Shown here: in pieces, positions 7,071-15,329 of the stretch
Numbering within the stretch: the first letter of the stretch is position 1
Layout of the letters: each line of letters begins with the position of its first letter
Source of the DNA: Bacilli bacterium
GTDB lineage: Bacteria; Bacillota_I; Bacilli_A; RF39; UBA660
DNA length: 49,351 nt
Direction: 5' to 3'
Assembly: GCA_017940575.1 (NCBI GenBank)
Contig: JAGAYJ010000033.1
Span: 1 to 49,351, forward strand
Notes under the pieces: generated by a model
Database searches by the model: none
The model's input: the letters and a program-made list of their open reading frames with translations, nothing else
Told to the model about the DNA's origin: nothing
Made by a program: the position numbers and the translations under genes

Positions 7071-8460
7071 CTTTAGCCATTTTAAAATAAAATGTAGTTC
7101 CTTTATTTTTCTTAGATTTAACACCATATTCTAAGTTATGAAGCATAAATATGTGTTTAACTATTGATAAACCAAGTCCTGTTCCAATCGTATTTCTCTT
7201 ATGAAGTTTATCAGTTCTATAATATTTATCCCAAATAAGATCTAATTCATCTTCTTCAATACCTGTTCCATGATCTATTACTTCAACTAAATACTTATTA
7301 TCTTCAAGACTTAATTTTACTATTACTGTTTTATCATCTTTTACATAGTTAGTAGCATTACCTATTAAATTATATATAACTTGTTCTATTTTTCTTTTAT
7401 CAGCAGATACATATGCATTTTTTATACCTTTATATTCAAATTTAAAGTTTTTTGTCTCTTCTAAGTATGAGAATCTATCTACAACTGTTTTAATTAATTC
7501 ATCAAGATCAAATCTTTCAATGTTTAACTCAACTACATTAGATTGCATTTTAGATAACTCTAGTATATCATTTACAAGAAGATTTAATCTATTTGCTTCA
7601 TCAATAATAGTATTTAAGTTACTATCTCTTTTTTCTTTATTATTATATGTTAAATCACGAACCATCTCGGCGTAAGCTTTAATCATTGTTAGTGGTGTTT
7701 TTAAATCATGTGATACATTAGCCATCAACTCACGTCTTAATTCATCTGTTTTAGCAAGCTCAGTATTTGCCATGTTAAGGGTATCTGCAAGTGAATTAAG
7801 TTCAATTATATCTGATTTAGTATCAAATACTATATCATGATTACCACCAGCCATTTTATTTGCTGTATTATTTAACTTAACTATTGGCTTAGATATTCTT
7901 TTTGCTATAAAATAAGCAAGTATAAATGATAATAATAATACAATTATAGTAACATATACTAGCTGTCTAGATAAGATATTAACTGTTGAATTAAGTGGCA
8001 TTAAAGATGCATTAACGATTAAATAGTTTCCATCATTAAGCTTTAATACATAAATAATCATCTTGCCGCCACGATTACTATCTAATTTATATATTTTTTT
8101 ATTTGTATTACTATTTAATAATTCATTTCTATAATAAGAATATGTAGAATCATTTGAAAGAGCCCCCATGCATCCTCTATTATATATACTAGATGAATAT
8201 ACTTGATTATTACTATCAATAATTTCAATACATACACCTTCAGTATAAGTTATAGAATCAAGTGCAGTTTCATAATTTCCTGAATTATATGATTTAGATA
8301 TTTTAGTCGCTATAGACGCTATTTCTTTTGTCTTAACCCATTCATAATATGTATTTAAAAATATTACTTGGAAAAACCATAAAAAACCTAAGATTGCTAC
8401 ACTAAAGATAATTAAAAATTTAAGTATCTTTAGGCGTAGGCTTGATTCTTTAGACTTCAA
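7063..8460 (-). CDS. Two-component sensor histidine kinase
   Basis: A 465-aa membrane kinase. Membrane segments lie at about 15-37 and 165-187, enclosing an extracellular sensor domain of ~125 aa with Cys78 and Cys97 as a possible disulfide. Then follow a HAMP domain (KRISKPI, 188-240), a dimerisation/phosphoacceptor domain with SHDLKTPL (His251), and a HATPase domain with N box NLIGNAT (364-370), G1 DHGTGI (396-401) and G2 GTGLGLSIV (426-434). Its start overlaps the response regulator stop by 11 bp, so the two are translationally coupled. The ligand is unknown; overall layout resembles PhoR/VicK/ResE-type kinases. Confidence 0.93.
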   Translation of the reverse strand: MKSKESSLRLKILKFLIIFSVAILGFLWFFQVIFLNTYYEWVKTKEIASIATKISKSYNSGNYETALDSITYTEGVCIEIIDSNNQVYSSSIYNRGCMGALSNDSTYSYYRNELLNSNTNKKIYKLDSNRGGKMIIYVLKLNDGNYLIVNASLMPLNSTVNILSRQLVYVTIIVLLLSFILAYFIAKRISKPIVKLNNTANKMAGGNHDIVFDTKSDIIELNSLADTLNMANTELAKTDELRRELMANVSHDLKTPLTMIKAYAEMVRDLTYNNKEKRDSNLNTIIDEANRLNLLVNDILELSKMQSNVVELNIERFDLDELIKTVVDRFSYLEETKNFKFEYKGIKNAYVSADKRKIEQVIYNLIGNATNYVKDDKTVIVKLSLEDNKYLVEVIDHGTGIEEDELDLIWDKYYRTDKLHKRNTIGTGLGLSIVKHIFMLHNLEYGVKSKKNKGTTFYFKMAKVD

Positions 8461-9109
8461 ATTTATATCCTAATGATCTTACAGTTTTAATTAAATCACG
8501 GTATTTTCCAAGATTATTTCTAAGCATTTTAATATGAGTATCTATAGTTCTATCATCACCATAAAAATCATATCCCCAAATATTACTTAATAATTGTTCT
8601 CTTGATAAAGCAATATTTTTATTTTTAACAAAGTATACTAATAAATCATATTCTTTTGGAGTAAGTTTTAACTCAACATCATCTATTTTTACTGAATGAG
8701 CTTTATAATCAATAGTTAAATCTTCATACTTAAATATATCAGTCTCACCATTTTTTCTTTTCATTATAGCCTTTATTCTAGCAATTAATTCTTTAGGTGA
8801 GAATGGTTTTGTTAAATAGTCATCAATTCCTAAATCAAAACCTGTTAATTTATCAAATTCCTCAGATCTAGCCGATAATACAATTATTGGAATATCTTTT
8901 ATCTTTTTTATCTCACGACATGCAGAAAATCCATCAAGTTTTGGCATCATTACATCCATTATAATAAGCTCAATATCATTGTTAAATTTAACAATATCAA
9001 TAGCTTCCATTCCATCTTTGGCCTCAATACATTCATATCCATCATTATTTAAATATTCTTTTATAACATTTCTTATTAATTCCTCATCATCTACAACTAA
9101 AATTTTCAT
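8450..9109 (-). CDS. OmpR-family response regulator
   Basis: A 219-aa regulator: receiver domain (residues 1-115) with acidic pair D8-D9, phosphoacceptor D52 in MDVMMPKLDG and Lys in LTKPFSPKEL, then a winged helix DNA-binding domain (about 125-219) with the typical LTPKEYDLL and RTIDTHIKMLR signatures. The start has a strong AAGGAGG site. It is the first gene of the regulator-kinase pair. Direct repeats of TTCACA just upstream could be its own binding site. Confidence 0.93.
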   Translation of the reverse strand: MKILVVDDEELIRNVIKEYLNNDGYECIEAKDGMEAIDIVKFNNDIELIIMDVMMPKLDGFSACREIKKIKDIPIIVLSARSEEFDKLTGFDLGIDDYLTKPFSPKELIARIKAIMKRKNGETDIFKYEDLTIDYKAHSVKIDDVELKLTPKEYDLLVYFVKNKNIALSREQLLSNIWGYDFYGDDRTIDTHIKMLRNNLGKYRDLIKTVRSLGYKFEV

Positions 9110-9147
9110 AAAATCCTCCTTAATTACTTCATATATTATCTGTTATT

Positions 9148-9164
9148 TGTGAATATTATGTGAA
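9148..9164 (-). promoter_or_regulatory. Direct repeat TTCACA-N5-TTCACA upstream of the response regulator
   Basis: On the minus strand two exact TTCACA hexamers lie 11 bp apart (one helical turn), about 40-55 bp before the regulator ATG. This is the geometry used by OmpR/PhoB-family dimers, and TT(A/C/T)ACA pairs are the known Bacillus PhoP half-sites. Autoregulation is inferred. Confidence 0.45.
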
Positions 9165-9166
9165 AT

Positions 9167-9751
9167 TTATTCATATTTTTTAAAATTATTTGATTTAATA
9201 AATTCGCCATCTATATTAAATATAGCATCTACATTTTTTAAACTATTTATATATTTTAATTCCTCATTAATATCTTTACTTAGAAGTGTATGAGCAATTT
9301 TTTCACATTCTTTATCACTTATAACAGTTACAACACTTTTACCCTTTATATAACTAGATATACACTTATTTTTAGCTTTTATAACTTTTGTTACTTTTAA
9401 ATCATCAAGCGCATCAGGAAGCCCTATTCTAAATTCATTATCACTCAACCTAATAGTATTATCCATATTTATTATATATTTATTATAATGATTTTTATCT
9501 AAGTATTCTTTTACTAAATTATTTAAATATTCTTCTTTTTCATCCATTATTAAGTCATTATTATCTAAATATATTTGATTGATATCCTTAAATGCTTTTT
9601 TAGGTTCATATAATGCCCATATTTTAACGATTATTGTCTCATTAGAGTATTTGTATGTTTTAGTGTATTCACGCATCATAAAGCCATTTAAAATTAAAAA
9701 TACAACAAGTATAAATAAAATTGAATAAATAATAGTATTTATTTTATTCAT
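9167..9751 (-). CDS. Single-pass membrane-anchored hypothetical protein
   Basis: A 194-aa protein: an N-terminal membrane segment (about residues 5-25) followed by a ~165-aa extracytoplasmic domain. I do not recognise the domain. It contains two cysteines (in KNKCISS and DKECEK) that could form a disulfide. It is read just before the two-component genes, 57 bp away and on the same strand, with no terminator between. It has its own extended -10 promoter. The context suggests a possible accessory to the sensor kinase, but nothing in the sequence proves it. Confidence 0.55.
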   Translation of the reverse strand: MNKINTIIYSILFILVVFLILNGFMMREYTKTYKYSNETIIVKIWALYEPKKAFKDINQIYLDNNDLIMDEKEEYLNNLVKEYLDKNHYNKYIINMDNTIRLSDNEFRIGLPDALDDLKVTKVIKAKNKCISSYIKGKSVVTVISDKECEKIAHTLLSKDINEELKYINSLKNVDAIFNIDGEFIKSNNFKKYE

Positions 9752-9766
9752 ATCATCACCACTAAT

Positions 9767-9775
9767 ATTATAACA
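9767..9775 (-). promoter_or_regulatory. Extended -10 promoter of the 194-aa gene
   Basis: Minus strand TGTTATAAT immediately after the T-run of the ylmC terminator, 16 bp before ATG, with GGTGATGAT as ribosome binding site. Confidence 0.5.
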
Positions 9776-9781
9776 AAAAAA

Positions 9782-9810
9782 GAACTTAAAATAAAATCTA
9801 TTTTAAATTC
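9782..9810 (-). terminator. Terminator of the sigG-ylmC operon
   Basis: A 12-bp stem GAACTTAAAATA / TATTTTAAATTC with one mismatch; the ylmC stop codon lies in the loop, and seven T follow on the minus strand. Confidence 0.75.
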
Positions 9811-10028
9811 TTCATATCAACTAATATTACATCATGTCCAATTGTTTTAATATCGCTAAATAAAACTTCTACTTCACTACTGCTTGGAATAAAGTTAAGT
9901 TTTGTCCTTTGAATTATAAAAGATATGATAGACCCTGTATCACTTATTACAGCATCTATTATTTTACCTATTTTCTTACCATCAGATAGATTAATTATAT
10001 CTTTATCTTGCAGATTACTCAAACGCAT
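9798..10028 (-). CDS. ylmC: YlmC/YmxH-family PRC-barrel sporulation protein
   Basis: A 76-aa PRC-barrel protein: MRLSNLQDKDIINLSDGKKIGKI at the start and a barrel core to residue 76. This family is encoded directly downstream of sigG in many spore formers, and that is its position here (23 bp after sigG). Its molecular role in sporulation is not settled. It ends the operon with a strong hairpin terminator. Confidence 0.8.
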   Translation of the reverse strand: MRLSNLQDKDIINLSDGKKIGKIIDAVISDTGSIISFIIQRTKLNFIPSSSEVEVLFSDIKTIGHDVILVDMKNLK

Positions 10029-10051
10029 AAAACCACCTAATTCATTATATT

Positions 10052-10816
10052 CTATTTGATTAATTTTTTAATCTTTTCTATACCGTTTTTTTCTAGTCTT
10101 GATATTTGAGCTTGACTTATTCCAATTTCACTTGCGAGTTCTAATTGTGTTTTTCCTGTAATATACCTCTCTAAAATTATATATTGTTCTTTAGGTTTAA
10201 GCCTTTTTAAGGCTTCGTTTAAAGCTATCTTTGTATCATTATCATAATAATCTTTATCATCTTTTAACTGATCAGATAAATATATTGTATCTCCACCATC
10301 ATTATAGATAGGCTCAAACATACTAATTGTATCTTTCATAGAATCAATTGCTTCAACTATCTCTACCTCAGGTATATTAAGTAAGTTAGTAATTTCACTA
10401 ATTGAAGGTTCTCTGCCAAGTGTGCTTGTTAATTCTTCTCTTGCTTTTAATACTTTATAGGCTGTATCTTTAATACTTCTAGATATTCTAAGAGATGAGT
10501 TATCTCTTAAATATCTTCTAATTTCGCCTAATATCATTGGTACAGCATATGTTGAAAATTTAACTTCATGTGAAAGATCGAAGTTATCAATTGCTTTAAT
10601 AAGTCCAATACAACCCACTTGAAATAAATCATCCATATTATCTCTATTGTTATATTTCTTTAATATAGATAAAACAAGTTTTAAATTGCCATTAATTAAC
10701 TCTTCTTTCGCACTCACATCTCCACTTTGATATTTTTTAAATAAAATAATCATTTCTTCATGCGTTAATACTTTTAAATTAGATGTATTAACATTAGATA
10801 TTTCAACTTTGCTCAA
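10052..10816 (-). CDS. sigG: Sporulation sigma factor SigG (TTG start)
   Basis: RNA polymerase sigma-G, the late forespore sigma factor. From the proposed start it is 254 aa, reading SKVEISNVNTSNLKVL, which aligns with the start of B. subtilis SigG. Region 2 (DDLFQVGCIGLIKAIDNFDLS, split by a FSTYAVPMI motif), the FEPIYNDGGD linker motif typical of SigF/SigG, and the region 4 helix-turn-helix TQLELASEIGISQAQISRLE are all clear. The start is TTG at 10816, eight bases after AAAGGAG. A longer ATG frame from 10867 would add 17 residues with no family match and no separate ribosome binding site. The ribosome binding site lies inside the 3' arm of a hairpin, so translation is probably restrained. 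Confidence 0.9.
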   Translation of the reverse strand: MSKVEISNVNTSNLKVLTHEEMIILFKKYQSGDVSAKEELINGNLKLVLSILKKYNNRDNMDDLFQVGCIGLIKAIDNFDLSHEVKFSTYAVPMILGEIRRYLRDNSSLRISRSIKDTAYKVLKAREELTSTLGREPSISEITNLLNIPEVEIVEAIDSMKDTISMFEPIYNDGGDTIYLSDQLKDDKDYYDNDTKIALNEALKRLKPKEQYIILERYITGKTQLELASEIGISQAQISRLEKNGIEKIKKLIK

Positions 10817-10817
10817 T

Positions 10818-10857
10818 AAAAAATCTCCTTTCACTTTATTATGAGCAAAAGGAGATT
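10818..10857 (-). promoter_or_regulatory. Hairpin masking the sigG ribosome binding site; also terminator-like
   Basis: A perfect 10-bp stem (10848-10857 with 10822-10831, 16-nt loop) starts soon after the ASCH gene stop codon. Its 3' arm contains AAAGGAG of sigG and is followed by six T on the minus strand. It could end transcripts of the upstream gene and hide the sigG start in read-through transcripts. Confidence 0.7.
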
Positions 10858-10867
10858 CTTTATTCAT

Positions 10868-11266
10868 TTAAAAGATCATTGTTTTATCTAATTTTTTGAT
10901 GTGTTCAATTAAATCATAATGAGATGAAGCTAAAGTGTATTTTTGTGGAGCATAAAACTTAAATCTACTTTTTAGTTCTGTTAAAGTAATTGGTTTATTA
11001 AGTTTATATAAGTGCGCAATATGATATGCATATTCATATTTCATATGATTATTAAATTCAATATTCCCAATACCATTTTCATCAATTTTATCTGGATAAT
11101 GAACAACATTATCAATAACCATTATATATTTTAGACATGATGTATTTGATTCATATACATACATTGTTTTAATATCTTTTATTAAATAACTTCTAAATTC
11201 ATAATTCTTTAATTGTTCTTCTATATTTTTAGTATGTTCAGGTTTAATACTTATTAAAACGTCCAT
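10868..11266 (-). CDS. ASCH/PUA-like domain protein
   Basis: A 132-aa protein. The opening MDVLISIKPEHTKNIEEQLKNYEFR matches the typical start of ASCH-domain proteins (V-L-L-S-I-K-P...YEFR), a PUA-like fold proposed to bind RNA. The end (YKLNKPITLTEL then FKFYAPQKYTLAS) also fits, with the usual proline-glutamine turn. Substrate unknown. AGGTGAT precedes the ATG. It lies immediately upstream of sigG, with its stop codon running into the sigG leader hairpin, so sigG expression may depend partly on read-through from here. Confidence 0.65.
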   Translation of the reverse strand: MDVLISIKPEHTKNIEEQLKNYEFRSYLIKDIKTMYVYESNTSCLKYIMVIDNVVHYPDKIDENGIGNIEFNNHMKYEYAYHIAHLYKLNKPITLTELKSRFKFYAPQKYTLASSHYDLIEHIKKLDKTMIF

Positions 11267-11281
11267 ATCATCACCTAATAA

Positions 11282-11290
11282 ATTATACCA
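11282..11290 (-). promoter_or_regulatory. Extended -10 promoter of the ASCH gene
   Basis: Minus strand TGGTATAAT directly after the seven-T run of the preceding terminator, 16 bp before ATG. Confidence 0.5.
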
Positions 11291-11295
11291 AAAAA

Positions 11296-11314
11296 AGAGT
11301 AATTTATCTACTCT
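11296..11314 (-). terminator. Terminator of the 328-aa gene
   Basis: Stem AGAGTA / TACTCT, seven-base loop, then seven T on the minus strand; overlaps the stop codon of the upstream gene. Confidence 0.75.
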
Positions 11315-12294
11315 TCTGGGACTTTAATTTTAGTTTTAATTGGTTTTTTATATGATTTATAAATATCAAGTTCATTTATTGTTTTTAAAATTATTTTTTT
11401 AATTTCAATAAGTTCATTTTTACTATAATTTTTAATATTATCTAAAGAAATACATTCTTTATATATTATATTAAAAATTTTTGATATTTTATCACTTTCA
11501 AGACTATATATAGCTCTACTAGATTCTCTAAATAAGGCTTCTTTATAAAATAATTTTTGCCTGTTTATATTTAATTTAAAATAATCTTCATCAAATGCAT
11601 CATTATACATTAAATCTATTTGAAGAGGTTTTAAAATTGATACAATTCTTTCTTTTGGTATATGATTATAATATATGATTTCTTTCGCACTTTTACTATA
11701 ATTAAATACTCTAGAATATAAATCGGTAAAAGCATATTTACTATACTTATCTTTTTTAACCAAATATTTTTTTATACCTTCAATTTTATCTTGACTCGAT
11801 AAATCAAGAGCAATTAAATTATTATCAAATAGTTCATTTACATCACTATCAATTACAGCTACTTCATGAATTTCTTGTCTTAAATAATAATTAAATAGTT
11901 TATCAAAATCCTTTGTAAAAGATATCCATGGTGTATTAAAGTATTCACTTCCATTTAATATGTGAGAGTTAACAGTTGCTAATACACTAAAAATAGTTTG
12001 TAATTTTTCAATATCACACATATTGCTCATATCAAAGTTATTTCTTTTTTGATATTCATTCAAATAATATAAATCATCTTTACTAATAAAATTTTTAAGT
12101 TCCTCATTATTAAATGAATTTAATATATCTTTACTTTTGATATTTTTTGCTTCACTATACATAGGTTGTATAAGAGAATATAAGAAATCAAATCTATCTT
12201 TAACGATATTGTATAAAACATTTTTTGCATATAACCCATTTTTATATGGATCAACAATAATATCTAAGTTATTAAGTGCTCTATATACATACAT
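11308..12294 (-). CDS. Unknown protein with ADP-ribosyltransferase-like features
   Basis: A 328-aa soluble protein from ATG at 12294, which has GGAG eight bases upstream (a GTG at 12303 would add three residues). I do not recognise it as a named family. The N-terminal YRALNN (Arg at residue 4), a central W-I-S-F-T segment near residue 125 followed by AVID, and a later AKEIIYYNHIPKERIV segment near 205-220 resemble the Arg / Ser-x-Thr / Glu strand pattern of the ADP-ribosyltransferase fold, where the last Glu is catalytic. The C-terminal third is helical and Lys/Ile-rich. No antitoxin-like neighbour is obvious. The fold assignment is a guess that a structure comparison could settle. Confidence 0.45.
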   Translation of the reverse strand: MYVYRALNNLDIIVDPYKNGLYAKNVLYNIVKDRFDFLYSLIQPMYSEAKNIKSKDILNSFNNEELKNFISKDDLYYLNEYQKRNNFDMSNMCDIEKLQTIFSVLATVNSHILNGSEYFNTPWISFTKDFDKLFNYYLRQEIHEVAVIDSDVNELFDNNLIALDLSSQDKIEGIKKYLVKKDKYSKYAFTDLYSRVFNYSKSAKEIIYYNHIPKERIVSILKPLQIDLMYNDAFDEDYFKLNINRQKLFYKEALFRESSRAIYSLESDKISKIFNIIYKECISLDNIKNYSKNELIEIKKIILKTINELDIYKSYKKPIKTKIKVPEE

Positions 12295-12315
12295 CTTTAT
12301 CACTCCATGTGTGCT

Positions 12316-12343
12316 ATTATATCATTTAATAAAGAAATGTCAA
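12316..12343 (-). promoter_or_regulatory. Promoter of the 328-aa gene
   Basis: Minus strand TTGACA (12343-12338), 16-bp spacer, TATAAT (12321-12316) with TG upstream (TGATATAAT). The -35 box begins within the T-run of the dnaJ terminator. Confidence 0.75.
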
Positions 12344-12369
12344 AAAAATACCATTATAGGTATTTTTTT
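12342..12369 (-). terminator. Terminator of the heat-shock operon
   Basis: 11-bp arms AAAAAAATACC / GGTATTTTTTT around a six-base loop that contains the dnaJ stop codon; the minus-strand 3' arm is itself a seven-T run. Confidence 0.75.
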
Positions 12370-13460
12370 AGTTTATCATATTCACTTGATTTAATATTTG
12401 TTTTATTTAACTCTTCAAATAATTTCTTTTGCTCACGAGATAATTTCTTAGGTATTTCAACTTCTAATATTACATACATATCTCCTGTATGAGATGAATT
12501 AGGTCTTTTAACCCCTTTACCTCTAAGTCTTTGTTTATCATTAGTTTTAGATCCAGCAGGTATAGTTAAAGTAACAGGTCCATATAGAGTTGGAATATCT
12601 ATTTTACATCCTAGAACTGCTTGTGTAATTGTAATTGGAACAACTAAGTAAATATCTTCTTCATCTCTTTTAAATATAGGGTGTTCTTTAACATTAAATT
12701 CAATATAAACATCCCCATTAGCACCACCATTAACACCAGCTTCACCTTTTCCGGCTAAGCGTAGTCTTAAACCTGTATCAACACCTGCAGGTATTTTAAC
12801 GTCTAACGTTTTATTATTAACAACTCTACCTGTTCCTCTACATTTTGAGCAAGTTGATTCAAATGTTACGCCTTTACCACCACATCTAGAACATGTAGTT
12901 TTAGTCATAAATGTACCAAAGATTGTACTTTGTTGTCTAGATACTTGACCTGTTCCATTACAATCAGGGCATCTTTTTTCACCCTTGCCACCTTTACCAT
13001 GACAATCACTACATTCTTCTGAAACATCTATATTAATTGATTTAGAAGATCCAAATACAGCTTCTTCAAAAGTTAAATTCATACGCATTAATGTATCATT
13101 ACCACGTCTTGGTCTATTTTTACTTTGGCCTCTACCTCCAAAGCCAAAGCCAGTACCAAATAAATCACCAAATATATCTGAAAAATCAAAATCCCCAAAA
13201 TCGAATCCCTGAGCACCACTTCCACCAAATCCATTATTTTCAAAAGCAGCATGACCAAATTGATCATATTGTTGTCTTTTATTTGAATCTGATAGTACAG
13301 CATAAGCTTCTTGAGCTTCTTTAAATTTTTCTGCTGCATTAGGTTCTTTAGATACATCAGGGTGATATTTTTTAGCAAGCTTACGGAATGCTGATTTTAT
13401 CTCAGCATCCGTTGCATTCTTACCTACACCTAAGACCTCATAATAGTCTTTTTTATTCAT
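12354..13460 (-). CDS. dnaJ: Chaperone DnaJ
   Basis: A 368-aa type I Hsp40, DnaK co-chaperone. J domain (residues 1-70) with the HPD motif in KKYHPDVS; a Gly/Phe-rich linker (about 75-115); four CxxCxGxG zinc-binding repeats ([32 protein letters not shown]; about 150-215); and C-terminal substrate-binding domains. It is the last gene of the hrcA operon, but separated from dnaK by pepF, which is unusual. Repression by HrcA through the upstream CIRCE elements is expected. Confidence 0.95.
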   Translation of the reverse strand: MNKKDYYEVLGVGKNATDAEIKSAFRKLAKKYHPDVSKEPNAAEKFKEAQEAYAVLSDSNKRQQYDQFGHAAFENNGFGGSGAQGFDFGDFDFSDIFGDLFGTGFGFGGRGQSKNRPRRGNDTLMRMNLTFEEAVFGSSKSINIDVSEECSDCHGKGGKGEKRCPDCNGTGQVSRQQSTIFGTFMTKTTCSRCGGKGVTFESTCSKCRGTGRVVNNKTLDVKIPAGVDTGLRLRLAGKGEAGVNGGANGDVYIEFNVKEHPIFKRDEEDIYLVVPITITQAVLGCKIDIPTLYGPVTLTIPAGSKTNDKQRLRGKGVKRPNSSHTGDMYVILEVEIPKKLSREQKKLFEELNKTNIKSSEYDKLKKYL

Positions 13461-13482
13461 AATGTTACTCCTTTCATGATGC

Positions 13483-15267
13483 TTATATTAAACTTTTTAA
13501 CTCTTCTACTTTTTCTTTAAATACTTTTAAAGCATCATTAACAGTATCAGGTTTTGTCATATCAATACCTGTTTTCTTAAGTATATTTAAAGGGTAATCA
13601 GAACCACCACTTGATAAGAAATCAAGATAGTTTTCTAAGGCATGTTCTTTACCATTTAATATATCATTAGCTATTTTAATAGCACATGATAATCCTGTAG
13701 CATATTTATATACATAAAATGAAGTATAAAAATGAGGAATTCTTGCCCATTCGAAGCGTATTAAATCATCACTTACTACATTATCACCATAATATAGTTT
13801 ATTTAACTCGAAGTAAGTATTAGAAAATTCTTCTTCAGTAAGAGCAATGCCATTTGCTTCTTTTTCATGCATTATTTTCTCAAACTCAGCAAACATAGTT
13901 TGTCTATAGATAGTTGTTCTAATTTTCTCTAATAAATCAGTTAAGTAATATATTTTTTCTTCTTTAGTTTTCGCATTTCTATATAAATATTCATTTAATA
14001 ATATTTCATTTGTAGTGGATGCTATCTCGGCTAAGAAGATTGCATAATTATGATTTACATAGTTTTGATTTAATTTAGAATAATACGAATGCATTGAATG
14101 ACCTAACTCATGTGCCATAGTACTTACTGAATCAAAGTTATCAGTATAGTTAAGTAGAACATATGGATATGAGTCATAGCATCCCCAACTATAAGCACCT
14201 GATTTTTTACCAATATTCGGATATATATCAATCCAGTGCTCATCAAATGCTTTTTCTAAATCTTTTAAATATCTATCTCCAAGAGGTCTTAAAGCATCAA
14301 ATACTAGTTTTTTACCATCAGCGAACGGTATATTTAATTCAACTTTATCAGTTAAATCAACATACATATCATACATATGAAGTTCATCTAAATTTAAGAT
14401 TTTTTTCTTTAGAGCCATATATTCATACATAGTATCTAAGTTATTATGAATAGATTCTATTAAACTATCATATACACTTATATCAATATTATCTTCAAAT
14501 AAACTTTGTTTAATAGGACTTTCAAAGCCTCTAACTTTAGATGAGAAGAAGTTTTCTTTAATATTTCCTTTTAAACATGCAGCAATTGTATTTTTAAGTC
14601 CTTTAAAATAATTATACATAGAATTAAAAGCATCAATTCTAACTCTTCTATCTTTACTATTCATATATTTTGAATAGTTAGCATGAGTAAGTTCTACATC
14701 AACACCATTTTCATCTTTAATAGTTCCTAAGTTAACATCTGTATTATCAATATTATTAAATACATCATCACCAGTACCCATTGCGTTAGATGCAAGTGTA
14801 ATAATTTCTTCTTCTTTTTCGCTTAAAATATAAGGTTTATTTCTAAATAATTGTTCTAAATCAAAACTATATTCTTTAAGTCTAGAGTCTTCTTCAATAT
14901 ATTTTTTAATAACTTCATAATCACATTTTAATATCTCAGGAGTTATAAATGTTGTTTTTTCTGATACATCATTAATTAGTTTTTCTACTTCCATAAAAAG
15001 TGCTTGTGATTTAGAATTAGTTGTATCTGAGTCATAATTCATATGACTATAGCAATATAATTTTTCTATTTCTCTAGATAATTTTTCATTTGTTTGATAA
15101 AAATTATATAACGAATCACTAGAGTCACATATATGACCTTTAAATTTAAGAAGTTCTTCTAAAATATTTTTAATATCACTTTTAATCTCATCAACACTCT
15201 TATCAAGCATTACATCTAAATTCCATTTAAACTTACTATCTACTTCATTTCTTAAACGTTCTTTCAT
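13483..15267 (-). CDS. pepF: Oligoendopeptidase F
   Basis: A 594-aa cytosolic M3-family zinc metallopeptidase of the usual PepF length that cleaves short peptides. The active-site HELGHSMHS (HExxH) is near residue 390, with the downstream Glu in AEIASTTNE as third ligand. It sits between dnaK and dnaJ on the same strand (63 bp from dnaK, 23 bp to dnaJ), so it is very likely co-transcribed in the heat-shock operon. A strong stem-loop in the dnaK-pepF gap may reduce its expression. Heat-shock control of a peptidase is plausible for clearing peptide debris, but that is inference. Confidence 0.93.
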   Translation of the reverse strand: MKERLRNEVDSKFKWNLDVMLDKSVDEIKSDIKNILEELLKFKGHICDSSDSLYNFYQTNEKLSREIEKLYCYSHMNYDSDTTNSKSQALFMEVEKLINDVSEKTTFITPEILKCDYEVIKKYIEEDSRLKEYSFDLEQLFRNKPYILSEKEEEIITLASNAMGTGDDVFNNIDNTDVNLGTIKDENGVDVELTHANYSKYMNSKDRRVRIDAFNSMYNYFKGLKNTIAACLKGNIKENFFSSKVRGFESPIKQSLFEDNIDISVYDSLIESIHNNLDTMYEYMALKKKILNLDELHMYDMYVDLTDKVELNIPFADGKKLVFDALRPLGDRYLKDLEKAFDEHWIDIYPNIGKKSGAYSWGCYDSYPYVLLNYTDNFDSVSTMAHELGHSMHSYYSKLNQNYVNHNYAIFLAEIASTTNEILLNEYLYRNAKTKEEKIYYLTDLLEKIRTTIYRQTMFAEFEKIMHEKEANGIALTEEEFSNTYFELNKLYYGDNVVSDDLIRFEWARIPHFYTSFYVYKYATGLSCAIKIANDILNGKEHALENYLDFLSSGGSDYPLNILKKTGIDMTKPDTVNDALKVFKEKVEELKSLI

Positions 15268-15294
15268 GTTTTACCCTTTCTATTTAATAATCAA

Positions 15295-15319
15295 GAAGTT
15301 CTAGTATACCTAGAACTTC
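15295..15319 (-). terminator. Stem-loop between dnaK and pepF (attenuator or processing site)
   Basis: A perfect 10-bp stem GAAGTTCTAG / CTAGAACTTC with a five-base loop. The minus-strand sequence after it is TTGATTATT, not a clean T-run, so partial termination or mRNA-end protection of dnaK is more likely than a full stop. Confidence 0.6.
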
Positions 15320-15329
15320 ATTTGACTTA

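Noticed and set aside
10817-10867. ATG start for sigG 17 codons upstream
   Set aside because: The extra residues do not match SigG, and the AAAGGAG before the TTG would lie within the coding region.
13088-13378. Minus-strand frame inside dnaJ
   Set aside because: Out-of-frame shadow of the J domain and Gly-rich region; dnaJ itself is intact.
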